Shown here: one piece after another, positions 27,108 through 36,053 of the stretch
How positions within the stretch are numbered: the stretch's first letter is position 1
How the letters are laid out: each line of letters opens with the position of its first letter
NCBI RefSeq assembly: GCF_000382445.1
Contig: NZ_KB905472.1
Coordinates: 1,445,217-1,509,216 of the forward strand
Direction: 5' to 3'
Origin: Phocaeicola massiliensis B84634 = Timone 84634 = DSM 17679 = JCM 13223
Lineage (GTDB): Bacteria > Bacteroidota > Bacteroidia > Bacteroidales > Bacteroidaceae
DNA: 64,000 nucleotides
Notes under the pieces: model-generated
Told to the model about the DNA's origin: nothing
The model's database searches: none
Seen by the model: the letters and a program-made list of their open reading frames with translations, nothing else
Position numbers and translations under genes: made by a program

Positions 27108-27648
27108 AATAGATAAAATGCGTAAAAGTGAATTGGCTGATATGGAAAAGCCAGAAATACAAGCTAGTTTTATCCATGCCAAAAAGTTATTGGCCAAGAT
27201 GAGAACAATGACTATTTATGATGAAGATTTTCGTCAAATATTAGAAGAATTGGTGCCGAATATCCCTATTACTTCCATCATTTGTCCGCCTTTTTATTGT
27301 GACCATGGCACCGGTATCAAATTGGGAGAACATGTATTTGTCAATTCTAATTGTACTTTTTTGGATGGAGGATATATAACTATCGGTGCCCACACCCTTA
27401 TCGGCCCCAACGTACAATTATATACTCCACACCATCCTATTGATTATATTGCAAGAAGAGAAACCAAAGAATATGCTTATCCTATAACAATCGGTGAAGA
27501 CTGTTGGATAGGAGGAGCTATTATCTGTCCGGGAGTAACTATTGGAAACCGATGCATTATTGGAGCCGGTAGTGTTGTTACAAAAGATATCCCGGATGAT
27601 TCTATTGCCGTAGGTAATCCGGCTAAAGTTATTAAGAATTTAAATTGA
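27100..27648 (+). CDS. Hexapeptide-repeat sugar O-acetyltransferase (Maa/LacA type)
   Basis: 182 aa from MNEIDKMRKSELAD; the frame stays open upstream, but that part lies inside the preceding gene. Left-handed beta-helix repeats run through GEHVFVNSNCTFLDGGYITIG to GNRCIIGAGSVVTKDIPD, ending in the family signature AVGNPAKVIK. The catalytic histidine is in TPHHPID. It acetylates sugars such as maltose or galactosides, or nodulation-like acceptors, with acetyl-CoA. The start overlaps the DMT transporter gene by 8 bp. Confidence 0.88.
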   Translation: MNEIDKMRKSELADMEKPEIQASFIHAKKLLAKMRTMTIYDEDFRQILEELVPNIPITSIICPPFYCDHGTGIKLGEHVFVNSNCTFLDGGYITIGAHTLIGPNVQLYTPHHPIDYIARRETKEYAYPITIGEDCWIGGAIICPGVTIGNRCIIGAGSVVTKDIPDDSIAVGNPAKVIKNLN

Positions 27649-27656
27649 GATTAAAC

Positions 27657-27690
27657 AGAGAATGGTACCATAATCTATGATCCATTCTCT
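27657..27690. terminator. Bidirectional terminator
   Basis: AGAGAATGG (27657-27665) pairs with CCATTCTCT (27682-27690) between convergent genes, followed by T-rich sequence. Confidence 0.75.
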
Positions 27691-27698
27691 TTACTTTA

Positions 27699-27917
27699 TT
27701 ATCCGATATACACATTTACACATAAAAACAATCGATCGTTCCCACCTTCGGTTTCAAAATCAATTTTATCTTCACGAGCCAACCAGCCAATGGCGGCATT
27801 TAAATCTCTATCAGACAATCCGACCGCCTCCTTCAATTCAGAATAGCTCCATCGTTTATTATTATTTAGAAGCTGCCAAACTTTTCCGGCATTTAAGCCA
27901 ATTAAATTCTTATTCAT
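27699..27917 (-). CDS. Small winged-helix protein (DUF2582-type)
   Basis: A 72-aa protein with a helix-turn-helix VWQLLNNNKRWSYSELKEAVGLSDRDLNAAIGWL followed by a two-strand wing (KIDFETEGGNDRLFL). This matches the small winged-helix family known as DUF2582, common in Bacteroidales. It probably binds DNA, but no regulon is known to me. It is a single gene, convergent with the acetyltransferase gene. Confidence 0.8.
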   Translation of the reverse strand: MNKNLIGLNAGKVWQLLNNNKRWSYSELKEAVGLSDRDLNAAIGWLAREDKIDFETEGGNDRLFLCVNVYIG

Positions 27918-28183
27918 TTTGAACTTTCATTAAATAGGTTAATAATAGAATGCTTAGTTATTTGTCGTGAAAATAGCATTTTATCATGTAAAAAGCTAAA
28001 TTTTATATATAAATTTCATTTAAATGACGTTATAATTTAACATTATTTTCTTTTAGATTTCATCATTTCTCATTTAGTAGTGTTATTGATAGAGATGATA
28101 AGTCCCTTTTACAAAAATCTTATCTGTCTTTATTAAGCAAAACAGAATTTTATTTGTTATTGCATAAAACAAAATAATCAATA

Positions 28184-28648
28184 ATGAATAAAATAATACC
28201 AGTACTTGTAGCGGTAATAATTTGTTTTAGTGTGGGAGTCATGGCTTCATATTTCCAGGTTGATGCTATTCAAACATGGTATCCATTCTTAAATAAACCA
28301 TTATTAACTCCTCCTAATTTTATATTTCCTATTGTGTGGAGCATACTTTATTTTTGTATGGGGATATCGATAGGACTAATATGGAATACTAAACATAGAA
28401 AAAGGAAAATATTGAGATGGCTTTTTAGTTTTCAACTATTACTTAATTTTACATGGAGTATTTACTTTTTCTACTTTCAAAATCCGTTTCTGGGATTTAT
28501 AGATATACTACTTCTTGATATATTTGTCATATATTATATGATGAAAAGTTATTCAATAAAGAAGATGAGCTCCTTATTATTTATTCCTTATATATTGTGG
28601 CTACTACTTGCCACATATCTGAATGGATATATAATGCTATATAATTGA
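28184..28648 (+). CDS. tspO: TspO/MBR-family membrane protein
   Basis: A 154-aa, five-helix protein of the translocator/tryptophan-rich sensory family. Hallmarks are WYPFLNKPLLTPPNFIFPIVWSILYFCMG and LLNFTWSIYFF, with the conserved aromatic cluster that binds porphyrins and cholesterol-like ligands. Bacterial TspO has been linked to porphyrin transport and stress responses. It is a single gene, AT-rich upstream, with a hairpin between it and the convergent downstream gene. Confidence 0.88.
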   Translation: MNKIIPVLVAVIICFSVGVMASYFQVDAIQTWYPFLNKPLLTPPNFIFPIVWSILYFCMGISIGLIWNTKHRKRKILRWLFSFQLLLNFTWSIYFFYFQNPFLGFIDILLLDIFVIYYMMKSYSIKKMSSLLFIPYILWLLLATYLNGYIMLYN

Positions 28649-28668
28649 TATGTATATATTATAAGAAA

Positions 28669-28695
28669 GGTTCCGACTTATCACAAGCCGGAACC
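28669..28695. terminator. Bidirectional terminator hairpin
   Basis: GGTTCCGaCTT pairs with AAGcCGGAACC around a short loop between the convergent tspO and small-protein genes. Confidence 0.65.
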
Positions 28696-28723
28696 ATCAT
28701 CATTCTACATACTAACTAAAAAA

Positions 28724-29029
28724 TTATCTTATCACTTTTCCATCTTCACTGAAGTATCTAGTAGTTTCTTCCAAACTACTAGTCAAGATAATCACTTTAT
28801 AGATTCTGCTTCCATCAGCACCATAGGATAAAAATGCCTGTTTTATCATGGCACCTTCACATGCCAAAGTATCCATGATCGTTTCGGGAACATCATTCAT
28901 ATAGATTTCAATAAAATCGGGAGATTTCTTTACAGTTTGTTCCTTCTTTGCATCTTTTACACCTTCTGCGAATACAACTGACGTGCCTAATCCTAATACC
29001 ACTGCTAATAAAACTAATACCTTTTTCAT
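28724..29029 (-). CDS. Small exported protein of unknown function behind a sigma-54 promoter
   Basis: A 101-aa protein with a signal peptide (MKKVLVLLAVVLGLGTSVVFA, cleavage before EGV). The mature part (about 80 aa) is acidic to neutral with the segment PDFIEIYMNDVPETIMDTLA and a C-terminal YFSEDGKVIR. The alternation suggests a small alpha/beta PepSY-like fold, but I cannot assign a family. It is a single gene whose start lies 38 bp below a perfect TGGCAC-N5-TTGCT sequence, so expression is probably controlled by sigma-54 and an activator. Confidence 0.7.
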   Translation of the reverse strand: MKKVLVLLAVVLGLGTSVVFAEGVKDAKKEQTVKKSPDFIEIYMNDVPETIMDTLACEGAMIKQAFLSYGADGSRIYKVIILTSSLEETTRYFSEDGKVIR

Positions 29030-29067
29030 TATTTCTCGTTTTTAAATTAATTTGTTGTCGATATATA

Positions 29068-29083
29068 AGCAAGTTGCGTGCCA
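29068..29083 (-). promoter_or_regulatory. Perfect sigma-54 promoter of the small exported protein
   Basis: The minus strand reads TGGCAC-GCAAC-TTGCT, an exact match to TGGCAC-N5-TTGCW. The start codon follows 38 bp downstream. Confidence 0.75.
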
Positions 29084-29234
29084 AAGTTTTGAAGATATTA
29101 ATAATATATTGATAATAAGGTGCTTAATTATATGTATGCTTTTGAAGGAAGTGTGGAAAAATGATTTTAGCTCTACAAAATTGTAGAATAATTCCACATA
29201 TCAAGTGTGGAGTGATTTCCTATAAAACTAAAAA

Positions 29235-29267
29235 AGTCACTGATGGCAACAGTAACCATCAGTGACT
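29235..29267 (-). terminator. Terminator of uxaC
   Basis: AGTCACTGATGG (29235-29246) pairs perfectly with CCATCAGTGACT (29256-29267). On the minus strand a T-run follows. Confidence 0.9.
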
Positions 29268-29284
29268 CATCAAAGGTTGCTTTA

Positions 29285-30691
29285 TTAAAATTGAAAAAAT
29301 TTCTTTGCGTTGTTATATGCAATGTCTTCTACCATCTGATTAACGCGTTCCATTTCGCATACGGGTATTTCACCGTTTTCTATATCATTGCCTAATAAGT
29401 TACACAAAGTGCGACGGAAATATTCATGACGAGGGTAGGATAGGAAAGAACGTGAATCTGTCAACATACCTACAAAACGACTTAATAGTCCTAATAATGA
29501 TAATGCATTTATCTGCTTTTCCATACCATCTTTCTGGTCTAGGAACCACCATCCTGAACCAAACTGAATTTTGCCCGGAATAGTTCCATCTTGGAAATTC
29601 CCTACCATAGTAGCAATAACTTCATTAGCACAAGGATTCAAATTATAAAGAATAGTCTTAGTCAGTTTTCCTTCCATATTCAGGCGATCAAGAAATTTTG
29701 CCATTGCCTTAGCCGTAGTAAATTCACCGATCGAGTCAAAACCGGTATCAGGACCGAGGAGCTTGAACATCTTGGTGTTATTGTTACGGATAGCACCATA
29801 ATGAAACTGCTGAGTCCAACCTTTCTCCCAATCCATTTCGCCCAATATAACTAACATGGCAGATTTGAATTTCAATATTTCTTCTTTTGTCAATACCTGT
29901 CCGCTATATACTTTATTAAAAATAGTTTTAATTTCAGCATCGGTATAATTTTCAGCATAGAATTCTTCAATGCCATGGTCAGATAATTTGCAGCCTTGTT
30001 CTGCAAAGAAATCATGGCGTTTGTGCAAGGCCGAGACCATATCATCAAAAGAAGAAATAGTAACACCGCTCACTGCCGATAGCTTTTCCATATATGTGCG
30101 AAAATCACTAGGAACCTCTACTGCCATAGTTTTGTCAGGACGCCATGTAGGAAGCATTTTTATTTCGAAACCACTTTCACGTGTTTTAATATGATATTCC
30201 AAAGAGTCAACAGGATCATCAGTTGTACAAACCGTTTCTACATGATAACGGCGCATCATACCACGTGCAGAGTATTCTGGTTGTTGCAGTTTCTCATTAC
30301 ATTCCTCATAAATTTCGCGGGCAGTTTTCGGATTTAATATTTTATCAATACCAAAAGCCGTTTTTAATTCCAAATGGGTCCAATGATACAGTGGATTGCG
30401 AAAAGTATATGGAACTGTTTCAGCCCATTTCTCAAATTTCTCCCAATCAGAGGTCTCTTTACCGGTACAATAACGTTCGTCCACTCCGTTGGTACGCATG
30501 GCACGCCACTTATAGTGATCACCTCCCAGCCAGATTTCGGTCAGTGACTTGAACTGATAATCATCGGCTACCATTTGAGGAATAAGATGACAGTGATAAT
30601 CAATAATGGGCATTTTAGCTGCATGTTCGTGATATAATTTCTGTGCTGTTTCTGTCTGAAGCAAAAAGTTTTCATCCATAAAGTTTTTCAT
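29285..30691 (-). CDS. uxaC: Glucuronate isomerase
   Basis: A 468-aa UxaC of the amidohydrolase superfamily, interconverting glucuronate and fructuronate (and galacturonate/tagaturonate) in the cytoplasm. Landmarks are PIIDYHCHLIPQMVADD near the N-terminus, WRAMRTNGV, VCTTDDPVDSLEYH and SRSFLSYPRHEYFRRTLC at the C-terminus. Length is normal. It is not next to uxuA (18 kb away on the other strand), so the uronate pathway is dispersed here. Confidence 0.95.
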   Translation of the reverse strand: MKNFMDENFLLQTETAQKLYHEHAAKMPIIDYHCHLIPQMVADDYQFKSLTEIWLGGDHYKWRAMRTNGVDERYCTGKETSDWEKFEKWAETVPYTFRNPLYHWTHLELKTAFGIDKILNPKTAREIYEECNEKLQQPEYSARGMMRRYHVETVCTTDDPVDSLEYHIKTRESGFEIKMLPTWRPDKTMAVEVPSDFRTYMEKLSAVSGVTISSFDDMVSALHKRHDFFAEQGCKLSDHGIEEFYAENYTDAEIKTIFNKVYSGQVLTKEEILKFKSAMLVILGEMDWEKGWTQQFHYGAIRNNNTKMFKLLGPDTGFDSIGEFTTAKAMAKFLDRLNMEGKLTKTILYNLNPCANEVIATMVGNFQDGTIPGKIQFGSGWWFLDQKDGMEKQINALSLLGLLSRFVGMLTDSRSFLSYPRHEYFRRTLCNLLGNDIENGEIPVCEMERVNQMVEDIAYNNAKKFFQF

Positions 30692-30994
30692 AAGTAGTCT
30701 TTTTAATATCTATATAATTGTTGTCTATTTTAACCTGTATCCAAGCATGGTATTTGAAAAGATATACAAGAACGTTTATTTAAAGTTATCAACTGTTATC
30801 GAACACGAAGTTAGAAGTTTTATTTGAAATAGCAAAATGATTCGTATATTTCAGCTGATATTTAAATATTTTAAATGATTACTGTTTGAATAGTAAATAA
30901 AGAAATATTATCACTTAATGCTGTTATGTAGTACTATGAATATACCATTAATTATCATAACCTTTACAAGGTGTAAATAATTTCTATGGGGAAG
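30692..30994. other. AT-rich divergent intergenic region, no gene seen
   Basis: About 300 bp between uxaC (minus) and the PH-like gene (plus). The minus strand shows only a near match to a -7 box (TATCTTTT near 30757-30764). I see no RNA gene or repeat. Confidence 0.5.
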
Positions 30995-31026
30995 TTTGGT
31001 TATTTAACCTAATCTCCCTATTTTTG
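30995..31026 (+). promoter_or_regulatory. Consensus Bacteroides promoter of the PH-like gene
   Basis: TTTG (30995-30998), a 20-bp spacer, then TATTTTTG (31019-31026); the ATG is 22 bp downstream. Confidence 0.7.
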
Positions 31027-31048
31027 CTTAAATCAAATACGAAATAAA

Positions 31049-31459
31049 ATGGAAAAATACGAATTCAGAACCAAGCAACCTTTGTGGGTATGGATACCGA
31101 TAGCTTTCATCCTTATATTTGCAATAATATATGTAGGTATGACAAAAAAGTATGAATTAGGAATTATATGGCTGATTTATGCTATCATTACATTCTTGGC
31201 CGGTCATTTTACTTACACTATTACGCCAAACTATTTTATATATAACCCCGGATTGGGAAAAACAAGGAAATTCCCATTGGCTAATATCACAGAAATAGAG
31301 AGAAAAATGTCAAAGAATGAAGAAATAAGATCTATTATAGTAAGATATTCTGAGGATAAAATTTATCATAATTTTTTTGAGATTAAAGGACATAATGTTA
31401 ATGTTAAAGCCATTTTAGATGCTATTCAGGACTATTATCCTACCGTTCTAATTCGTTAA
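31049..31459 (+). CDS. Membrane protein with bacterial PH-like domain
   Basis: A 136-aa protein. Two transmembrane helices form a hairpin (IPIAFILIFAIIYVGM and IIWLIYAIITFLAGHF). A cytoplasmic beta-rich domain follows, beginning YTITPNYFIYNPG, with the KFPLANITEIERK segment seen in bacterial pleckstrin-homology-like proteins. Function is unknown; such proteins are thought to be membrane-stress or scaffold factors. It has its own consensus promoter and is followed by a sulfatase gene 71 bp on. Confidence 0.65.
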   Translation: MEKYEFRTKQPLWVWIPIAFILIFAIIYVGMTKKYELGIIWLIYAIITFLAGHFTYTITPNYFIYNPGLGKTRKFPLANITEIERKMSKNEEIRSIIVRYSEDKIYHNFFEIKGHNVNVKAILDAIQDYYPTVLIR

Positions 31460-31530
31460 TGATAATTATCAAAGAAAAATAAAGAAATACCGATTTTGTT
31501 AAACTATAAATACTAAGAAAACTAATATCT

Positions 31531-32988
31531 ATGAGAAAGTTATTATTTTCCATAGGAACATTATTATATACTGTTACCTGCATGGGAACATCGAAAAAGG
31601 AGTTACCCAATATTCTATTTCTTTTAGTGGATGATATGCAGCGGACTTGCATTCATCACAATGGTTGTGAACAAGTAAGTACACCCAACATTGATCGTAT
31701 TTATCAAAATGGTATCTCATTTCATTCTACTTACACCAATGGCTCGTTGGGAGGCGCGCTTTCTATGCCTAGTCGTGCCATGATTATGACCGGTAGAGGA
31801 GTTTTTCAGATAGTAAAGGACGGACAAGTAATTCCTGAGCAACACGTTACATTACCCGAACTGCTGCGTCAGCATGGATATATTACTTTCGAAACCGGAA
31901 AATGGCACTCGGATTTCGCATCCTTCAACCGCTCTTTTTCTAACGGGGAAAATATATTCTTCGGAGGAATGCACACTTATGAAACAAACGGCCATGTAGA
32001 GCCTCGCCTGAATCATTATGATTCTAGTGGAAAATATCGAGAAAAGTTTACCGGAGATAAATTTTCCTCTGAAATGTTTGCTGATGCAGCTATTGCTTTC
32101 CTAAAAAAACAGAAGAACGGCAAACAACCGTTTTTTGCTTACGTGGCCTTTACTTCTCCTCATGATCCTCGATTGAAACATCCTGACTACGGTAAACATT
32201 ATGAAGCGGATACCATTACATTGCCTATCAACTTTCTGCCACGTCATCCTTTTGATACGGGAGATATGAATGTGAGGGATGAAATATTAAGACCTGTACC
32301 GCGTACTGAAGAAGCCATAAAAAAGGAGATAGCAGATTATTACGGTATGATTAGTGAAGTAGATACTCAGATCGGTCGTGTATTACAGGCACTGCAAGAA
32401 AGCGGACAACTTGACAATACGATTCTGGTATTTGCTTCTGACAATGGTTTGGCGGTAGGTCAACACGGTTTGTTAGGCAAGCAGAATTTATATGATCACA
32501 GTGTTCGTATTCCTTTGATTATTTCCGCACCCGGAATGGAGAAAGGGACGCAACGAAATGTATATTGTTATCTATCGGATGTATATCCTACCCTATGTGA
32601 TTTAATAGGCATCCGTCCGTCTTCTTCCGTAACAGGAAAATCATTGCTGCCGGTGATGAAAAAAGAAGAAAATACGCATCGTGACCATCTCTTTCTTGCC
32701 TACAACAGCATTCAGCGCGGTCTTGTGAAAGACGGTTGGAAATACATCATTTATAATATTAAGGGAGAGAAGAAAGAACAGCTTTTCAACTTGAATGAAG
32801 ACCCATGGGAAATGGTGAATCTTGCAGAGATGCCGGCTTATGCTTTCTTGAAGAATGCTTATAAACGATTACTGAAGGAAGAAATGAAAAAGAACAATGA
32901 TTTCTGTAATCTGGATGATTTCTATTGGTGGGGTAAACCAGGAATGATTTCCTGGGACGAATCACTGAAACTTTATGTAGAACCCTAA
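31531..32988 (+). CDS. Sulfatase, serine-type (second copy in window)
   Basis: A 485-aa exported S1-family sulfatase. It has a signal peptide (about 1-20), the metal site NILFLLVDDMQRT, and a modified serine in ALSMPSRAMIMTGRG. The second metal region reads LVFASDNGLAVGQHGLLGKQ, and the TGKWHSDF and SPHDPRLKHP motifs are typical of choline/iduronate-type sulfatases. It needs an anaerobic maturase encoded elsewhere. It is not part of a visible SusCD locus. Substrate is unknown, and its C-terminal half differs clearly from the sulfatase at 20 kb. Confidence 0.9.
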   Translation: MRKLLFSIGTLLYTVTCMGTSKKELPNILFLLVDDMQRTCIHHNGCEQVSTPNIDRIYQNGISFHSTYTNGSLGGALSMPSRAMIMTGRGVFQIVKDGQVIPEQHVTLPELLRQHGYITFETGKWHSDFASFNRSFSNGENIFFGGMHTYETNGHVEPRLNHYDSSGKYREKFTGDKFSSEMFADAAIAFLKKQKNGKQPFFAYVAFTSPHDPRLKHPDYGKHYEADTITLPINFLPRHPFDTGDMNVRDEILRPVPRTEEAIKKEIADYYGMISEVDTQIGRVLQALQESGQLDNTILVFASDNGLAVGQHGLLGKQNLYDHSVRIPLIISAPGMEKGTQRNVYCYLSDVYPTLCDLIGIRPSSSVTGKSLLPVMKKEENTHRDHLFLAYNSIQRGLVKDGWKYIIYNIKGEKKEQLFNLNEDPWEMVNLAEMPAYAFLKNAYKRLLKEEMKKNNDFCNLDDFYWWGKPGMISWDESLKLYVEP

Positions 32989-33023
32989 TCAGGTCGGATA
33001 CACTAATCTCAACTTTGGGAATG

Positions 33024-33156
33024 TGTCAAAACAAAATGACCTATCCCACCGTCAGCTGTAGGGGCAGGGGTTGCCCGAAGACACAAAACAAACTGTTTTC
33101 GGGCGAGCGAACCTCGTCCCTACGAGCTAAACGACAGCATTATCCACGTTTTGACC
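33024..33156. repeat. Hairpin/MITE-like repeat element, copy 2 (133 bp)
   Basis: TGTCAAAAC at 33024-33032 and GTTTTGAC at 33148-33155 bound a sequence matching the reverse complement of 14081-14218. The internal palindrome GTAGGGGCAGGGGTTGCCC ... GGTTCGCTCGCCCGAAAACA (read on opposite strands) is kept. It fills the gap between the convergent sulfatase and addB genes. The terminal A of the right repeat is changed to C. Confidence 0.8.
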
Positions 33157-33180
33157 CCAAACTAACAATCATCACTAATA

Positions 33181-36051
33181 TTATCGTTTGCACAATGTCT
33201 TAAAATCACAATAAGTACATTTCTCTACAATCTCCGTTTGAGTAAAAGGTATTTCCGGGTTAAATATATCCTCCAGCAACACTTGCAACCGCTCTCTGAA
33301 TTCTGTTTCATATATGCTGAAGTCTTCCACAGGTTCTTTGGGTTTACGAGATTCTCCCATTTGAATAACCGGAGAGTAAGTTTCTGTCGCTGCCCGATGA
33401 ATATAAAGCAAGGAAGGAGCGACCTTTAATGGCTGTTTCCGACACATAATGGCAGCATAAAGAAATGTTTGGAACACATAGTTGGAGCGTTTTTTAGCCG
33501 GCGTGAAGAGGGATTCCACGTTGGGAGGAGTGTCCGCATCACCACCGGTTTTATAGTCTACGATTCGCAATGTACCGTCTTTGCTGTCCAAACGGTCAAT
33601 AATACCTCCAATACGCGATTTTATAATACCTTTCGGAGTCTTAATTTCGATATCCTCCTGCACAGGCTGTTCGGAACCCACGAAAGTAAAGGGCGTATAG
33701 CGCAAATCATTCTCCAACAATTGTTTCAGATACCTTGAGATAACAGCAGAATTTATTAACTGCACACCATTATATTCAGGCTTTTCATCTTGGGATACAT
33801 TAAAGAACAGTTCTTTAAAAGCAACATCCACATAGTCTTGCAGTTTTACCTCATTATGAAGAAGTACCTCCAATGTCTCTTTGTCAATTACATTGTTATG
33901 TGCTGTCAAATCTTTATAAATATTCTCGGCTGCCAAATGGAAAATACTTCCGAATGTGGCAGAGTCTATTTCTGCACTGACTTGCTCAGGAGCTGAAAGT
34001 TCGGCTACATAAATATAATAGAATTTCAGCGGACAATCCAAATAATAATTAAGTGCCGAGGGAGAGAATTTGGCTTTTTTATTAATACGAATATCAAACA
34101 CGTTTTGCATCTTTCTCATTACTTCCGGTGTTTTGGGGATAGTAATGGAAAGTGTACTTTGTGGTGATTGTCCTGTTTCCAAATATTGACGTATAATGGG
34201 GTGAGGCCATTCAATCAAGAATTGTAACATAAAGCGGCTCCATTCTCCACGATTAAGTCCATCAGAACTGGTATTGTATAATAAAGTAACTTTTTCGGCA
34301 CGTTGCAGTAGTCGATAGAAATAATAAGCATAAACGGCTATCTTGTGCTCAATGGTAGTCATGCCAAACGCTTTACGTAAATTATAAGGTATGAAAGAAG
34401 AATCTCCTCCTGATTTGGGTAACTGACCTTCATTAACCGATAACATGATCAAATGGCGAAAATCCAAGTTACGTGTTTCGAGTACTCCCATTATCTGCAT
34501 CCCAATGGCAGGCTCTCCGTGAAAAGGTATATTGGTAGCCGATAACACTTTAACCAACAAACGCCGTAATGTTTCCGGCCGAACTGTCAGTTCTCCTTCT
34601 TCTATTAAAGTACGGAATCTGCTGACTGTGGTATATGCCTTAAAAAGTGACTCACGATAAAGGTCTTCTTCAGTTTCATTTCGATAAATACCGGCTATTT
34701 GCTGCAATATTTCAGATATACGGAGACACAAACTTAGGTTACTGCCGGATGGCGGAGTGAATAATAGAGTAAGAAATTCATCTCTTTGCAATTCACCGGG
34801 TAACGGATAAAAACGATTGTGCTTGGTCAGTTCTTTTTCCAATGATTCGGAATTGGAACTCAATTGACGAGTATAAGGATGTTTCAGCAGAGTGACAACC
34901 GATAGGTATGTATAACGTCCGCTATGTTGGTTATACCCGTGAGTATGCAACTCCAGCAATGATGTAAGAAAGCTATATACAGGGGTTTGAGATAGAGGGA
35001 ATCCCATAGTAATATTCACATGTTTTACTTCATCAGGCAAGGAATGAAGCACAGGTTGAAGTAATGCTTCGTTACAAAGGACAATAGCAGTTTCCTTTTC
35101 TTGCTTTGTCAAGTTTTCACGTATCCATGCAGGCAGATAACGGGCTTGTGCATTTTCGGTAGGCGCGGCAATATAATGGATTTCTTTGGGACGTGCTAGA
35201 GTATTAAATAACTCAGCAGGCAGGGGAGAAGGAAAATCACGCAAATTGCGGCGAATAAATTCTCCGGCTTCATGAGGATATGGTTCGTCAGCATTCACAA
35301 AAGAGTGAGAGCTCATGTAAAACTCATCATAATCCCAATAAAAAATTGCTTTTCCTGCTTCTTGCAACTTTTTAAATAAAGTCTGCTCTACTTTATTCAG
35401 TACATTAAAACCTATAAATACATATCTTTCGTAAGGCAATGCCTCTACATCCAAATGTTCAATTACATGACGATAAAGCATTCCTTCGTATGCAATTCCC
35501 CGGGATGAAAGTACTTCGTGAAATTTTTTGTAAATATTCCCCAAAGCATCCCACATGGAGATGAATCGCTCTTTCAGCACTGTGCGGTGCTCAATAGAGA
35601 AATTCTGAAAAAACTGTTGGATAGCTTCTTCCTGCTCATTGTTGAGGAAGGTATAATCATCCATGATATTTTTCAGGTCTTGCAGATTAGTGAACAAGTT
35701 ATCGGTGTCCACCATATTTTTATCAGCATCATCAAAATCACTGATAAGCATCTCCCCCCAAAAATAGAAATCATCCAAAGTTTCTTTGCTTTGAGTTTCG
35801 TGAAGGAATACTTTATAGAGTTCGCATACCAACTTGACCGGATCGCCCACTTCCCATGTAGAAAGGCTACGGAAAAGTTCACTAATGCTCACATAAGTCG
35901 GTGACCAAATTGGTGTGTCCGACTGTTCCGCCAAATGCTCATTAAAAAACAAACCGGCGCGTTTGTTAGGAAATACCACAGCAGTATGCGCTAAGTCACC
36001 TTGAGTGCGATTATACAAATCTGTTGCTACGAGTTTTAAAAAGCTTTCCAT
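33181..36051 (-). CDS. addB: AddB-like subunit of a helicase-nuclease (PD-(D/E)XK nuclease)
   Basis: The 956-aa partner of the AddA helicase in double-strand-break processing. Its helicase-like part is degenerate. The C-terminus carries a RecB-type nuclease: GGIIDRLDSKDGTLRIVDYKTGG holds the catalytic D, D and K. The iron-sulfur cysteines are YYLDCPLKFYY and the final CTYCDFKTLC. These four cysteines staple the nuclease in AddB. It starts 2 bp after addA, so the genes are translationally linked. A hairpin element separates its end from the sulfatase gene. Confidence 0.85.
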   Translation of the reverse strand: MESFLKLVATDLYNRTQGDLAHTAVVFPNKRAGLFFNEHLAEQSDTPIWSPTYVSISELFRSLSTWEVGDPVKLVCELYKVFLHETQSKETLDDFYFWGEMLISDFDDADKNMVDTDNLFTNLQDLKNIMDDYTFLNNEQEEAIQQFFQNFSIEHRTVLKERFISMWDALGNIYKKFHEVLSSRGIAYEGMLYRHVIEHLDVEALPYERYVFIGFNVLNKVEQTLFKKLQEAGKAIFYWDYDEFYMSSHSFVNADEPYPHEAGEFIRRNLRDFPSPLPAELFNTLARPKEIHYIAAPTENAQARYLPAWIRENLTKQEKETAIVLCNEALLQPVLHSLPDEVKHVNITMGFPLSQTPVYSFLTSLLELHTHGYNQHSGRYTYLSVVTLLKHPYTRQLSSNSESLEKELTKHNRFYPLPGELQRDEFLTLLFTPPSGSNLSLCLRISEILQQIAGIYRNETEEDLYRESLFKAYTTVSRFRTLIEEGELTVRPETLRRLLVKVLSATNIPFHGEPAIGMQIMGVLETRNLDFRHLIMLSVNEGQLPKSGGDSSFIPYNLRKAFGMTTIEHKIAVYAYYFYRLLQRAEKVTLLYNTSSDGLNRGEWSRFMLQFLIEWPHPIIRQYLETGQSPQSTLSITIPKTPEVMRKMQNVFDIRINKKAKFSPSALNYYLDCPLKFYYIYVAELSAPEQVSAEIDSATFGSIFHLAAENIYKDLTAHNNVIDKETLEVLLHNEVKLQDYVDVAFKELFFNVSQDEKPEYNGVQLINSAVISRYLKQLLENDLRYTPFTFVGSEQPVQEDIEIKTPKGIIKSRIGGIIDRLDSKDGTLRIVDYKTGGDADTPPNVESLFTPAKKRSNYVFQTFLYAAIMCRKQPLKVAPSLLYIHRAATETYSPVIQMGESRKPKEPVEDFSIYETEFRERLQVLLEDIFNPEIPFTQTEIVEKCTYCDFKTLCKR

Positions 36052-36053
36052 GA

